Below are positions 31,955 to 42,821 of a stretch of 64,000 nucleotides of DNA, piece after piece. The DNA is from Phytophthora colocasiae. Lineage: Eukaryota > Oomycota > Peronosporomycetes > Peronosporales > Peronosporaceae. Under the pieces are notes generated by a model that ran no database searches, was not told the origin of the DNA, and saw nothing but the letters and a program-made list of their open reading frames with translations. Within the stretch, counting starts at the first letter, position 1; every line of letters begins with the position of its first letter. The DNA lies in contig JAGKQI010000090.1 of assembly GCA_018806915.1 (NCBI GenBank), positions 806,001-870,000 on the forward strand, given 5' to 3'. A program made the translations under genes and the position numbers.

Positions 31955-32387
31955 GCTTGAGCTGCTTCTGGAATGAATGCACCACACACACAAAACATAC
32001 TTATGTTAGCAAACACCAATACTTGTAGGAACACATAATATTATGTTCTCGTTCACTAGCGGATTGACTGTTTGACTGTCTCCGCTCCACGGAGAAATCT
32101 CCGGGAGAGCGCTACCAAATGTCCTTCTTAAAGTTTTTTGTGTTATTCAGGGCTGGTTTGGTATTCCTTATATATTCTCGTAAAACTTAATCCTTTTCGA
32201 TGAATGTGCACATGTACATGAGGCCCCGCAAAACAAACGGATGCTACTTAACACATGTTTCAGTTTTTGAGATAATCGCCTTTAAACTCGACGCTTCGTT
32301 TTTCGTACTTAAGTGATTTTTTTCAGGAGAGGGGATTTTGTCAAATCTCTAAATTTAGAGGAGGTGTATCGGTGGTAAGAGGCCACG
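31955..32387. other. AT-rich region with a solo transposon-end motif
   Basis: GAGGCCCCGCAAAACAAAC at 32220-32238, followed by GGATGCTA, matches the terminal repeat of the MITE at 33882. No gene is seen. Confidence 0.5.
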
Positions 32388-32840
32388 ATGGAGGAGCTCG
32401 CTGCGCTCGCAGACACCGCCACAACAACAGAGAATGCAGCTGTGGTAGCTGACGATGAAGCCCACAGTGACACTAGCGCTGGATGTGCAGACGCCAGTGA
32501 AGACAGCGAATGGGGCCCAAACTCAGAGGAAGAATGATCATGCGGTAACGAGATCCAGACAAGCGACAGTGAAGTTGACGAAGATTCCAATACTGTGGCA
32601 ACTAGCATCAATTTGAATGACGGAGAGCTTCGAGAGCTCGTCACTCGTCTTATTCAAGAGGATCCTTGTGACAAGAGGAAAGCCATGGAGTTGGAACAGC
32701 TTCTGTGTTCGCTATCGCAAATGACCAGTGGGGAGAAGAAGCAGTTCAAAATGATTCTAGTATCCAAAATCACCAAAATATTCATTCGAATTCTCGAAAT
32801 TCAAAACTTCAGTTACAAATTTAGCACAGAGGGACTGTGA
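32388..32840 (+). pseudogene. Acidic protein fragment with an in-frame stop, probably transposon-derived
   Basis: From ATG 32388 the frame reads MEELAALADTATTTENAA, runs through an acidic stretch (SEDSEWGPNSEEE), hits TGA at 32535-32537 and continues in the same frame (SCGNEIQTSDSEVDEDS, then LNDGELRELVTRLIQEDP) to 32840. I do not recognise the family. Flanking copies of the CCCCGCAAAACAAA end motif at 32223 and 32892 suggest it belongs to a transposon. Confidence 0.35.
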
Positions 32841-33822
32841 ATTGTAAATAGTATCAATCGATTCCGCTTGAAATTTTGCACTAAGCTGACCCCGCAAAAC
32901 AAAAGAATGCTAGTTAACCATTTGTTGAAGTGCGATTTGCGTACACCGTTGTAAAGAGAGACGTCCCCTCTATCCCTTGAGGGTCTTAAATATTTTTTTT
33001 AATTCAGCCGTTTCAGAGAAAAGTTATATTAAAAAGTTGACTCGGACTCGCCGAAGAAATCTCAATTTTTTTTGGTCGTGTACTGGTTGGTACAGGTAGT
33101 TTTGTCGCCATGCCGAGGACGATTCAAAACTGCCTTCAAAGTAGAACTCTCCAGAACACCCTGACCACCCAACTTCCCTCCTCGCTGTCGACGACGATGC
33201 CGGAAACCATCGCCTGGCGCCCCATGTGTAACGATCTCGAAGAGAGCGACGCGCTAGTTCTGATCCAGTGCATGAAGGTGTTTAGAATTTTAAAATGTCA
33301 AGCTCTCTTCTGCACACTCTGTACTCTACCTACCACGCATTTAGTGCGCTACAAGTTGCTGACGTGCAGTTGCAAGCAGTTCAAAAGGACTTCCCCTTAC
33401 GTGAGAGGGGCACTGCCAGGAACGCAAGATCGTTTCGTTGTTTCCAAGCCTCAACATTGCCCTAGATTCACCATCGCCCAAAAGGATTTCGCCAAGCAGA
33501 TGGCTCGTGTCGTGTGCTAATACCACCGCACCAAGCTGGGCGGTAGTGACACGACTGCCTTGATAGTAAGTGCTGTTCGAGAAATCGCTTTTACCGGATC
33601 CGAAGACGAGCACCAGCCTTTCAGTTTTAGCTGGGATCTCGACGAGAAGGGCAATTTGGTAATAGGTAATGGTTCGGACGCTAAACCATTCCTAGTGGGT
33701 GTGACCACAAAGGCACTGCTTCGTGCGGTGGCTCGTGAGCCAGTGTTTCCTGTAGATGCAACACAAGACTAGTCAGGTCGGTTATCCCGTTCTTGTCGTC
33801 GGTATTACCGATGCTACGCGAT

Positions 33823-33881
33823 AGTTCCATTTACTAGCGCTGTTCGTCATTAAATGACGAACAGCGCTAGTAAATGGAACT
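33823..33881. repeat. 59-bp near-perfect palindrome abutting a MITE end
   Basis: The 29 bases 33823-33851 (AGTTCCATTTACTAGCGC...) are followed by a single A and by their exact reverse complement at 33853-33881. The left arm encodes MULE protein (FHLLALFVI); the right arm is an inverted copy and directly touches the MITE end. Confidence 0.9.
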
Positions 33882-34307
33882 GAGGCCCCGCAAAACAAAC
33901 TGATGCTAGTGTACCTTTTCTGTACGTTTGAGTTTTCGAGATAATCGCGTTTGAAGTTGACCAATCAAAATTCGTACATAATCGGACATCAAAAGTTTGA
34001 AGCCAATAATCACTGGGAAAAGGATTAAAAGTACTCTAATTAACCTGCTATTCACACGTTCTTTCCATCAATATACAATACATTAAAAACCGAGCAATAT
34101 TGACTCGTCAGCTCTCCTAAACATGTCGAGATTTTGGGGTCTTGAAAATGGAGACATATTTTTTAGATGAACACTACTGATCGGCTATTGGATATCTCGA
34201 GACGTACTAGGGCTTAAAATAAGCACCAGACGCGGCTCTATCGAGTAGTGTGCTTAGTCGCGATTCGTATTTAAATGCGATAGCATCAGTTTGTTTTGCG
34301 GGGCCTC
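33882..34307. mobile_element. 426-bp MITE with perfect 27-bp terminal inverted repeats
   Basis: GAGGCCCCGCAAAACAAACT plus GATGCTA at 33882-33908 recurs inverted at 34281-34307. The interior is AT-rich and has no coding frame. It interrupts the MULE relic. The same end motif appears singly at 32220, 32889 (diverged), and inverted near 39545 and 44886. Confidence 0.85.
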
Positions 34308-35000
34308 TGTGAAATTTTCACAGCAGAAGCAATCTCATTACGCTAGGGCACTGGCAGCTTTGCGTTGGATATATCATCAAATATTGGGGCAACCGCTTCG
34401 GGTCGCGTTCGTCATTGGGGAAGCGGATTGGGCCCAGTATAACGCGCTGGCAACGGTATTTGGACATACACGCATTTAATGTGCTACTACCATCTGGTAG
34501 CAAAAGTGGTGGAGCGTATGAAAAGCTTGCCGAAAGAGATTGGAGACGCTGTGCTTCGAGACATCTGCGATATGCACTATAGTACACGCCCTACTGAAAT
34601 GGCTGCAATGCGTGATACAGCCGAGCAACGTTGGCAAGATGAGCCTCTACTCCACCCTTTTCTTGCGTACTTCAGAAGCGTCTGGTTGAATAGTCGTTTT
34701 CAGAACTGGCAGTTCTACTCAACACCTCCTGGGTACGCCACCACGAACAACCCGGTTGAGCAATTCAACCGGGCTCTGAAGCGAGACTTCACCTCGCATC
34801 GACTGCTGAAAACTTTTCCAGCAACTAGCGTCATGCTGCCGGCAGAGGTCAATTGATATTCACTCGTTCGCACTATTTCCAAGAGCCTCGAAGGCGTTGC
34901 CGACAAGAAGCTTGTGAAGGAGATGCGACAGACTGGGTGGAACTATGGCGCGTCTGATGCGATTTGTTGTTTTTATACATACTAACATTGCTACTTATAG

Positions 35001-37001
35001 ATTCAGCGACATTTGGAATTGATCCAGCGTATTCAGGCTTGTACGAAGGTCCGTACGGACCAACTGATGCTGTACTGGAAATAGCGGAAGTCCCCCTTGC
35101 GCTGTTCTTCTTCTTTATGCCTCTGAAGCTGTGGCGAAAGATCGAGGAGGAAACTAACCGGTATCACATGCAGACGATTGACTCCCGTGCAAGAGAGATC
35201 CGGCGAACACGACTTCTAGCTGATCCTGAGTATAGTGAAGCACTGCCAGATATCAAGAAGAGGCTGCGGGCTGTGCGATCGGTAGAGGTGTGGGAAATAT
35301 TGCGAGTAGCGGGGCTTTTGATCACCAGAATGCTGGCACCACACCTCGGGGAATGGCTGCGCACTGAAGCCGGCACAGCAGTGGATCTATACCCCTCACC
35401 ACGTTTGGGCAGTGGTTGCCTCGCAACCGCTTTGAGCACGTTATGCAAGACTTGCATTTCACTGACGTCAAGCGCCCCAAGCTCAAGTTGATCGTGGCTG
35501 GAAAGTGCGTAGCGTGGTGAGTGCTCTGCAGAAAACCTTTCAGCGTGGATACAAGATTGGTCCCGTTATCGCGTTTGACGAGGCGATGATTCCTACGCGC
35601 GCGCGGCGAAACCCAATGCGACAGTACCTCCCTAACAAGCCCCACAAGTGGGGCACCAAGTTTGTTTTTCAGCATGCTGCGGTCACACCGCTTACTGCAA
35701 TATGTACGTGGTGAACTTGCGAGCTTGGGCTCGCAAGCTTTTTTTTGGCAAAGTTAAATATGTTGGATACTAACTCATGTCCTAACTGAAATCTAACATC
35801 TTGCCAACATAGGATCGAAATGTACGACAAATATCGCAGCTCCACTTCCTGCGGACAACTTATCCGGTGCTGCTGCCGTAATGCGATCGATGAAAAAGCT
35901 GTTTCCCCCATATCCGACGTTAATGTATCGCATCGTGGTGACCGATCGGTTCTACACCTCGGTCACCTGGCACTTGAGCTACTTCACCGACGACTGTACT
36001 TCACGGGGACGATCCAGACAAAGCGATCCGGGTATGCAGACGGAGTCATAACGAAGAAGAAACTTCGTAAAGGCGGCGTGGACCCACAGCGAGAAACACT
36101 GAAGATTGCAGAGAACAAAATGTTTCCTGAGAGGACTGCTGCTATGTGGATGGATAACAACCCCGTTCATATGCTGGCTACGGGAGGAAGCCGAGTACTC
36201 GGTTCTGTGTGTAAGTTGGTTATAAGTTGGATGCCTTATTTTTACTAACGCTTATGATGGTTATTATGATTGCTTTTGTGTTCTGATCCAGATCGTCGAG
36301 TTGGGAAAGAAAAGAAGAACTTTCCTGCGCCGGGGCTGGTCAGGGATTATCAGCTGGATGGGGTGCTGATATCCACGACCAGCTCCGGATGCAGCGGTAC
36401 AGCATCCAGGCTTACAAGCCACGCAAATATTACCGTTCCATGTTTTTGGGGCTGGTGGACATGGCACTTGTAAACGCCTTTATCGTGCACAGATATCACC
36501 TAAAACTACAAACCAAGACCCCCCAGAACACTACAAGTTCTTGAGAAAACTGCACGAGCAGCTCTTAGCTATCAACAAGGACAAATTCGAAGAAATTGAA
36601 GCTACGACGACCGCGGCGGACAGAACTGCGGCTTCGCCGCAAACGTCAGAAAACGAGGTCGACAACTCACACTATCTTGCCCAATGCCCTGACAAGAAGA
36701 ACTCGAAGAAGGCTACTCGTGATGGCAAGCCGGGTAAGAAGCGCATCGCGCGTTCCTGCAAAGTCTGCGCGGTATATCGAGTGAAGCCGCGAAAGTATTC
36801 CAAGTATTATTGTTCCGGTTGTTCATCTGGCGAGCTGAGGTAAGTGGCTGGCATTAGAATTCTGCAAGCTGCAAACTAACCTGTTGCGTCTGCAGGAAGC
36901 ACCTATGCAACGTCGCGCGCGCGGGGCTCCAGCACCGGCTTCCACATTTGGCACAACGAGTGGCAGAATGGAGCGGCCATTCCTCACCGACTAACCGCTG
37001 A
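35001..37001 (+). pseudogene. piggyBac-like transposase relic, copy A
   Basis: An acceptor with branch-point-like CTAAC precedes exon sequence at 35001, so the first exon is missing. Recognisable blocks are LWRKIEEETNRYHMQTI, PRNRFEHVMQDLHF, VIAFDEAMIPTRARRNPMRQ with YLPNKPHKWGTKF (first catalytic Asp region), VVTDRFYTSV and RRLYFTGTIQTKR (second), LVRDYQLDG and VNAFIVHRYHL, then the C-terminal cysteine-rich finger (CKVCAVYRVKPRKYSKYYC) near 36760. At least two introns (after 35706 and after 36210; a third at 36841) separate blocks. Frameshifts near 35390 and 35960, plus a missing G near 36363 that shifts the frame only in this copy, make it inactive. Confidence 0.75.
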
Positions 37002-37395
37002 TCACCGGCTCCAGGACCGACGACCAGCAGAATGACCTGGAAAGTGTACGCTGGTGGGAGTGAGGTGGGGGAAGGGCCAATTGCAGGTCGTGGCGGAGAC
37101 GCAAGCAGTGTGAGTGACAGAGAGTCGGTAGTGAAAACGTCCAATGCAGAACCAGCTTCGTTCACTTTCCCTCCATGTGCTAGAAGATCGCGTGCAAAGC
37201 TGCCCTTGATTCTGTAAAAAGTGCATTTTACTTGTTGTCTAAACCAACATATCTGGACGCTCATGGTCAAATGAGCCATCATATACCCCTGTATGTTGGA
37301 GCTGCTAAACTATGTACAGGTGGACCTTCTACTTTCGCCCGTCCATATCCGTGTTTAATTTCGGACTTAAGGAGATTCTAAACAAATGCCTAGAT

Positions 37396-37424
37396 AAATT
37401 ATGTTGGAGGTTCCAACATAATTT
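37396..37424. repeat. 13-bp inverted repeat
   Basis: AAATTATGTTGGA, spacer GGT, then the exact reverse complement. It is repeated in the second unit at about 42747. It lies just outside the pogo-like element. Confidence 0.8.
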
Positions 37425-37562
37425 CGGTCGATACACCTCGATTTTCGGCTGGGGCTTGAAGGGTTAACTACCGTCTTACCGCGCATCAGCCGCTCTAGGC
37501 GCTGTATCGGAGGGAGACCTCGAAATGAGAAGAACGCGGGGCTGGCAAAGGAACAAAATATA

Positions 37563-39258
37563 TTAAAGATGCATTCCGTCCACCTTGAGGGCGAAAAAGC
37601 ACCCAAGACGAGCGACCGTGATCGTATGTGAAGCGTTTTCAACGCTGTAAGTGAACTCGGAGCTGACACGGCAGTCGTCGTCGAGCGTCACCACGTGAAT
37701 GTTCCATCCGTGCATCTGGGATGCAGCGTCGAGTTCACCTGCAGCAATTGCACCTTTTTGTATTCCAGCAATGTACTTATCATCGAAAAGACCGTCAATA
37801 TCTTCGAGAGACAGCATGTAATCAGTTAGCTCGGATGCGTACGCTTCAGTAGAAGTGCCAATGACATGGCAGAAACAGCAAAACAAGCTTGAAGATACGT
37901 CTCCTGGAAGGTACCATTCTGGTGAAGCGATGCAAAGCTTCTCACGATCGTCCATTTCAGCGACAAGATCCTGGTACCTCTGATTCCACTCATCCACGCT
38001 AATTTCGTGAGATATCAGCTCGCGAAGGGGAGTGTGTAGCTTATTCATGGCGAAAACCGATCTTGAAACAAGTCCACAGAGCTCGAATGCTTTTGCAATC
38101 TCTTCGTGAGTTTTACTTGCTATCCATTCAAGTACCCGCTCTGCAACATGATAATACTTCGGGACCTTTGTGTTCCCCGCTGTTGTCTGCAAACGCTCGT
38201 CATCCAAAGCTAGAGCGATATAGTTGTCATACTTGCAGCGGTAAAATTCTTGGAAGCTTCTGTTCACGACTACGTCAAGTAGCTGGCACAGGCTGGTGAG
38301 ATTTGGGGGGACGAGTAGCACAAAGATGTTATGCCCTCGAAGGAGGTTCTCGTCATGCAGCTTGACGTGAGCAGAATACGAGTCTATGATGTACAACACT
38401 GAAGTTGGTCTCTTTTCTGCTGCAGATAATCTCTTTAGCGTGCCTGAGTAAGATGTCATCACTCCACATTCCACTAGCGTTGACGTCCACCATTACACCT
38501 GGGGGGCACGACGGCTTGTTCTTTAACTTCGAGAACAGTAGATGAGGCCTTAGAATCTGTCCGTCTCCCGTAATTGTGAATGTCGCTGTAAAGCGCTTGT
38601 GACTGGTGCCACCTTTACGCAAGAGGACTTCTGGCGATCCTTTTGTCGTGATTGTAGATTTCGGTTCCGTCTCAAAATACCGTGGAACCTGATCCATATT
38701 GATCACATTGTTGGGCGGGATGTTGTGTTCGTCAATCAGATTCTGTGCTTCAGTGATAAACTGAAAGGTGATTTCAGCGGCATCGTCGGGAAGGTGCCTC
38801 GTTGTTGTTTGTCGTCGCGACACTAGATTGTATCGCTTTTTAAAGCGGTCAAGCCACCCCGAAGACGCCTTGAAACTGGTGTTGTCTGCTGATGAAGTAG
38901 AAGAACGGGTCTCAGTGTGCAGGTTGAGCGCCTTTAGCTGAATATATTTGTCTTTCACTCGCAAGCCTTTGTTGTTTCTTGACACTACCCAACTGTGTAG
39001 TTTCTGCTCCAGTTCTTGGTGTTCGGCCTTGTTGCCAGCCCCTGGTATACGTCGGATTGTCCGCGTTGCGGCTTCCCGGCTCTTGGCTACCTCCAGAAGC
39101 TTTTCAACCTGCTTGTGCCAACCGCGCACAATAGAAGCCGATGGTATGTTGTGTTTCTTCGCGAGAGCATTGAAGCCTCAGCCGGGTACGTTGTGCTTGT
39201 ATTCACGCAGTACCGTCAACTTGAAGTGCAAGCTGTAGCTGTTGCGTTTTGACGACAT
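37563..39258 (-). pseudogene. pogo-like (CENP-B/DDE_1) transposase relic, copy A
   Basis: The frame starts at 39258 with MSSKRNSYSLHFKLTVLREY, meets TGA at 39178-39180 and continues with GFNALAKKHNIPSASIVRGW, together a pogo-type DNA-binding domain. The CENP-B-like second domain (SSGWLDRFKKRYNLVSRR) and the catalytic core follow: NMDQVPRYFE (first Asp), then after a frameshift in 38353-38474 SVLYIIDSYSAHVK (second Asp) and PPNLTSLCQLLDV (third Asp). The C-terminal 200 residues are long and not recognised. The stop and frameshift are shared with copy B, so the element was dead before duplication. Confidence 0.8.
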
Positions 39259-39365
39259 GGCGGGCTGTCCAGTGTTATCGACGATTGGAAACTGCGTATG
39301 AAGACACGCTCCACAACTGTCGCAGCAACCTACCAGTCGCTGCGAGCCAACCGTTCTCCAGGTAC

Positions 39366-39407
39366 TCTTACAGCAGGTAGTCTTACAGCAGGTAGTCTTA
39401 CAGCAGG
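39366..39407. repeat. Short tandem repeat, 15-bp period
   Basis: TCTTACAGCAGGTAG occurs at 39366, 39381 and, last bases altered, 39396; repeated in unit 2 at about 44707. Confidence 0.85.
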
Positions 39408-39621
39408 AGCGGGGCTAATGCTTCGTACATGGGCGTTCTATCTGAACTGGGCGTAGTACACGCGAGGTCGAGCTCCAAATCTTTGCTGTTTATCCCTTCT
39501 GTAGTGCGCCTAGGCGGCTGATGCGCGCTAAGACGGTAGCATTGTTTTGTTTTGCGGGGTCTCATTTCACAGCCACGGATTATTACTAGCAGTATCTCAT
39601 GGAGTAAAGGGGTCTAATTTT

Positions 39622-39677
39622 TGTCGTGAGTGTTGGTCAAATGCTAACAGAAGTATACTTGACCAACACTCACGACA
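39622..39677. repeat. 19-bp perfect inverted repeat
   Basis: TGTCGTGAGTGTTGGTCAA at 39622-39640 and its exact reverse complement at 39659-39677, loop 18 bp. The second unit carries the same structure at 44963-45018. Confidence 0.9.
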
Positions 39678-40346
39678 GATTTGACCATTTACTGGTGGGC
39701 GGAATTTTCAGGATGGCGGTTGGCTTTTTTAGGATGATAAGGTTGGACAGGTTATATTAGATGTTGGAGTGCACACCACAACCAAGTCGCTACAGTACGC
39801 AGAATCAGCAGTGCTGTGAGCGATGTTGCTGCGGATCATGGTCGCGGAGACCAGCAGGTGCGGTTCAAGGTAGCTGTTAACAGCAACTTCGCTAACGTAC
39901 TGACCTTCTTGTCGTGGTAATACTGCAGCACACGTACACGTCTAGACTTGACGTCATTCTGGCAAGGAGATCTGGTGACGCAGCGCCAAATCCGGCCAGT
40001 CTTCATCAGTTTCCTCGTTTGGTCGTTTGCAAGACCCCAAACGAATTAACTCACGCTCCGATTCATTGGCAAGTAACGCAATAACAAGTGGAAGTGGAAG
40101 TCTTGAACAACGCAAAAGTTTTCGGTCTGTATCTGTGTCAGCGAAGGTCTACTACACGATTCCTGCAGTGGGCTCTTCAATACAAACGTACTCTGATTTT
40201 GGACGCATTTGCAAACAATCTCACGTACAATGAGCAAGGTGTAGCGGATAAAATCGAAGTAAATTGGTGGGTTGTCAGGAGCTGTTGCCAATGCAGCTTT
40301 GATAGAGCTTTGTTGTTTTTATACATACTAACATTGCTACTTATAG

Positions 40347-42352
40347 ATTCAGCGACATTTGGAATTGATCCAGCGTATTCAGGCTTGTACGAAGGTCCGT
40401 ACGGACCAACTGATGCTGTACTGGAAATAGCGGAAGTCCCCCTTGCGCTGTTCTTCTTCTTTATGCCTCTGAAGCTGTGGCGAAAGATCGAGGAGGAAAC
40501 TAACCGGTATCACATGCAGACGATTGACTCCCGTGCAAGAGAGATCCGGCGAACACGACTTCTAGCTGATCCTGAGTATAGTGAAGCACTGCCAGATATC
40601 AAGAAGAGGCTGCGGGCTGTGCGATCGGTAGAGGTGTGGGAAATATTGCGAGTAGCGGGGCTTTTGATCACCAGAATGCTGGCACCACACCTCGGGGAAT
40701 GGCTGCGCACTGAAGCCGGCACAGCAGTGGATCTATACCCCTCACCACGTTTGGGCAGTGGTTGCCTCGCAACCGCTTTGAGCACGTTATGCAAAACTTG
40801 CATTTCACTGACGTCAAGCGCCCCAAGCTCAAGTTGATCGTGGCTGGAAAGTGCGTAGCGTGGTGAGTGCTCTGCAGAAAACCTTTCAGCGTGGATACAA
40901 GATTGGTCCCGTTATCGCGTTTGACGAGGCGATGATTCCTACGCGCGCGCGGCGAAACCCAATGCGACAGTACCTCCCTAACAAGCCCCACAAGTGGGGC
41001 ACCAAGTTTGTTTTTCAGCATGCTGCGGTCACACCGCTTACTGCAATATGTACGTGGTGAACTTGCGAGCTTGGGCTCGCAAGCTTTTTTTTGGCAAAGT
41101 TAAATATGTTGGATACTAACTCATGTCCTAACTGAAATCTAACATCTTGCCAACATAGGATCGAAATGTACGACAAATATCGCAGCTCCACTTCCTGCGG
41201 ACAACTTATCCGGTGCTGCTGCCGTAATGCGATCGATGAAAAAGCTGTTTCCCCCATATCCGACGTTAATGTATCGCATCGTGGTGACCGATCGGTTCTA
41301 CACCTCGGTCACCTGGCACTTGAGCTACTTCACCGACGACTGTACTTCACGGGGACGATCCAGACAAAGCGATCCGGGTATGCAGACGGAGTCATAACGA
41401 AGAAGAAACTTCGTAAAGGCGGCGTGGACCCACAGCGAGAAACACTGAAGATTGCAGAGAACAAAATGTTTCCTGAGAGGACTGCTGCTATGTGGATGGA
41501 TAACAACCCCGTTCATATGCTGGCTACGGGAGGAAGCCGAGTACTCGGTTCTGTGTGTAAGTTGGTTATAAGTTGGATGCCTTATTTTTACTAACGCTTA
41601 TGATGGTTATTATGATTGCTTTTGTGTTCTGATCCAGATCGTCGAGTTGGGAAAGAAAAGAAGAACTTTCCTGCGCCGGGGCTGGTCAGGGATTATCAGC
41701 TGGATGGGGGTGCTGATATCCACGACCAGCTCCGGATGCAGCGGTACAGCATCCAGGCTTACAAGCCACGCAAATATTACCGTTCCATGTTTTTGGGGCT
41801 GGTGGACATGGCACTTGTAAACGCCTTTATCGTGCACAGATATCACCTAAAACTACAAACCAAGACCCCCCAGAACACTACAAGTTCTTGAGAAAACTGC
41901 ACGAGCAGCTCTTAGCTATCAACAAGGACAAATTCGAAGAAATTGAAGCTACGACGACCGCGGCGGACAGAACTGCGGCTTCGCCGCAAACGTCAGAAAA
42001 CGAGGTCGACAACTCACACTATCTTGCCCAATGCCCTGACAAGAAGAACTCGAAGAAGGCTACTCGTGATGGCAAGCCGGGTAAGAAGCGCATCGCGCGT
42101 TCCTGCAAAGTCTGCGCGGTATATCGAGTGAAGCCGCGAAAGTATTCCAAGTATTATTGTTCCGGTTGTTCATCTGGCGAGCTGAGGTAAGTGGCTGGCA
42201 TTAGAATTCTGCAAGCTGCAAACTAACCTGTTGCGTCTGCAGGAAGCACCTATGCAACGTCGCGCGCGCGCGGGGGGCTCCAGCACCTGCTTCCACATTT
42301 GGCACAACGAGTGGCAGAATGGAGCGGCCATTCCTCACCGACTAACCGCTGA
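40347..42352 (+). pseudogene. piggyBac-like transposase relic, copy B
   Basis: Same blocks and introns as copy A, offset by 5,346 bp. The extra G near 41709 keeps the frame open here through LDGGADIHDQLRMQRYSIQ, the expected piggyBac sequence, so copy B preserves the older state at that site. A 4-bp expansion near 42270 changes the frame after the C-terminal cysteine finger. The fused frame from 40088 reads from the end of unit 1 into this relic and is an accident of the junction. Confidence 0.75.
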
Positions 42353-42821
42353 TCACCGGCTCCAGGACCGACGACCAGCAGAATGACCTGGAAAGTGTAC
42401 GCTGGTGGGAGTGAGGTGGGGGAAGGGCCAATTGCAGGTCGTGGCGGAGACGCAAGCAGTGTGAGTGACAGAGAGTCGGTAGTGAAAACGTCCAATGCAG
42501 AACCAGCTTCGTTCACTTTCCCTCCATGTGCTAGAAGATCGCGTGCAAAGCTGCCCTTGATTCTGTAAAAAGTGCATTTTACTTGTTGTCTAAACCAACA
42601 TATCTGGACGCTCATGGTCAAATGAGCCATCATATACCCCTGTATGTTGGAGCTGCTAAACTATGTACAGGTGGACCTTCTACTTTCGCCCGTCCATATC
42701 CGTGTTTAATTTCGGACTTAAGGAGATTCTAAACAAATGCCTAGATAAATTATGTTGGAGGTTCCAACATAATTTCGGTCGATACACCTCGATTTTCGGC
42801 TGGGGCTTGAAGGGTTAACTA

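Larger units (their letters stand above)
33110..34960 (+). pseudogene. MULE-like transposase relic interrupted by a MITE
   Basis: Several frames combine into a Mutator-like protein: an N-terminal part with LPTTHLVRYKLLTCSCKQFK, a middle with DEHQPFSFSWDLDEKGNLV and YPVLVVGITDATR, then, after the MITE, QQKQSHYARALAALRWI, LRVAFVIGEADWAQYNAL (MULE-type Asp) and STPPGYATTNNPVEQFNRAL, with an overall MULE layout. Stops at 33770 and 34480 and frame changes make it non-functional. The relic ends abruptly near 34962, where the duplicated piggyBac/pogo segment begins. Smaller pieces of the same element lie at 26412 and 46122. Confidence 0.6.
37471..39536 (-). mobile_element. pogo-like element, copy A
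   Basis: Ends CCGTCTTACCGCGCATCAGC (37471 onward) and the inverted form at 39514-39536 form a 23-bp terminal repeat with one mismatch in this copy (GCTAAG instead of GGTAAG near 39529). TA flanks both ends. It encloses the transposase relic. Confidence 0.8.

Noticed and set aside
39366..39407. Spaced repeats considered as a CRISPR-like array
   Set aside because: They are a simple 15-bp tandem repeat with no spacers, in a eukaryotic genome.
40088..40837. 249-codon frame read as a fusion protein
   Set aside because: It is created by the junction between duplicated units and ends in the frameshifted piggyBac relic.
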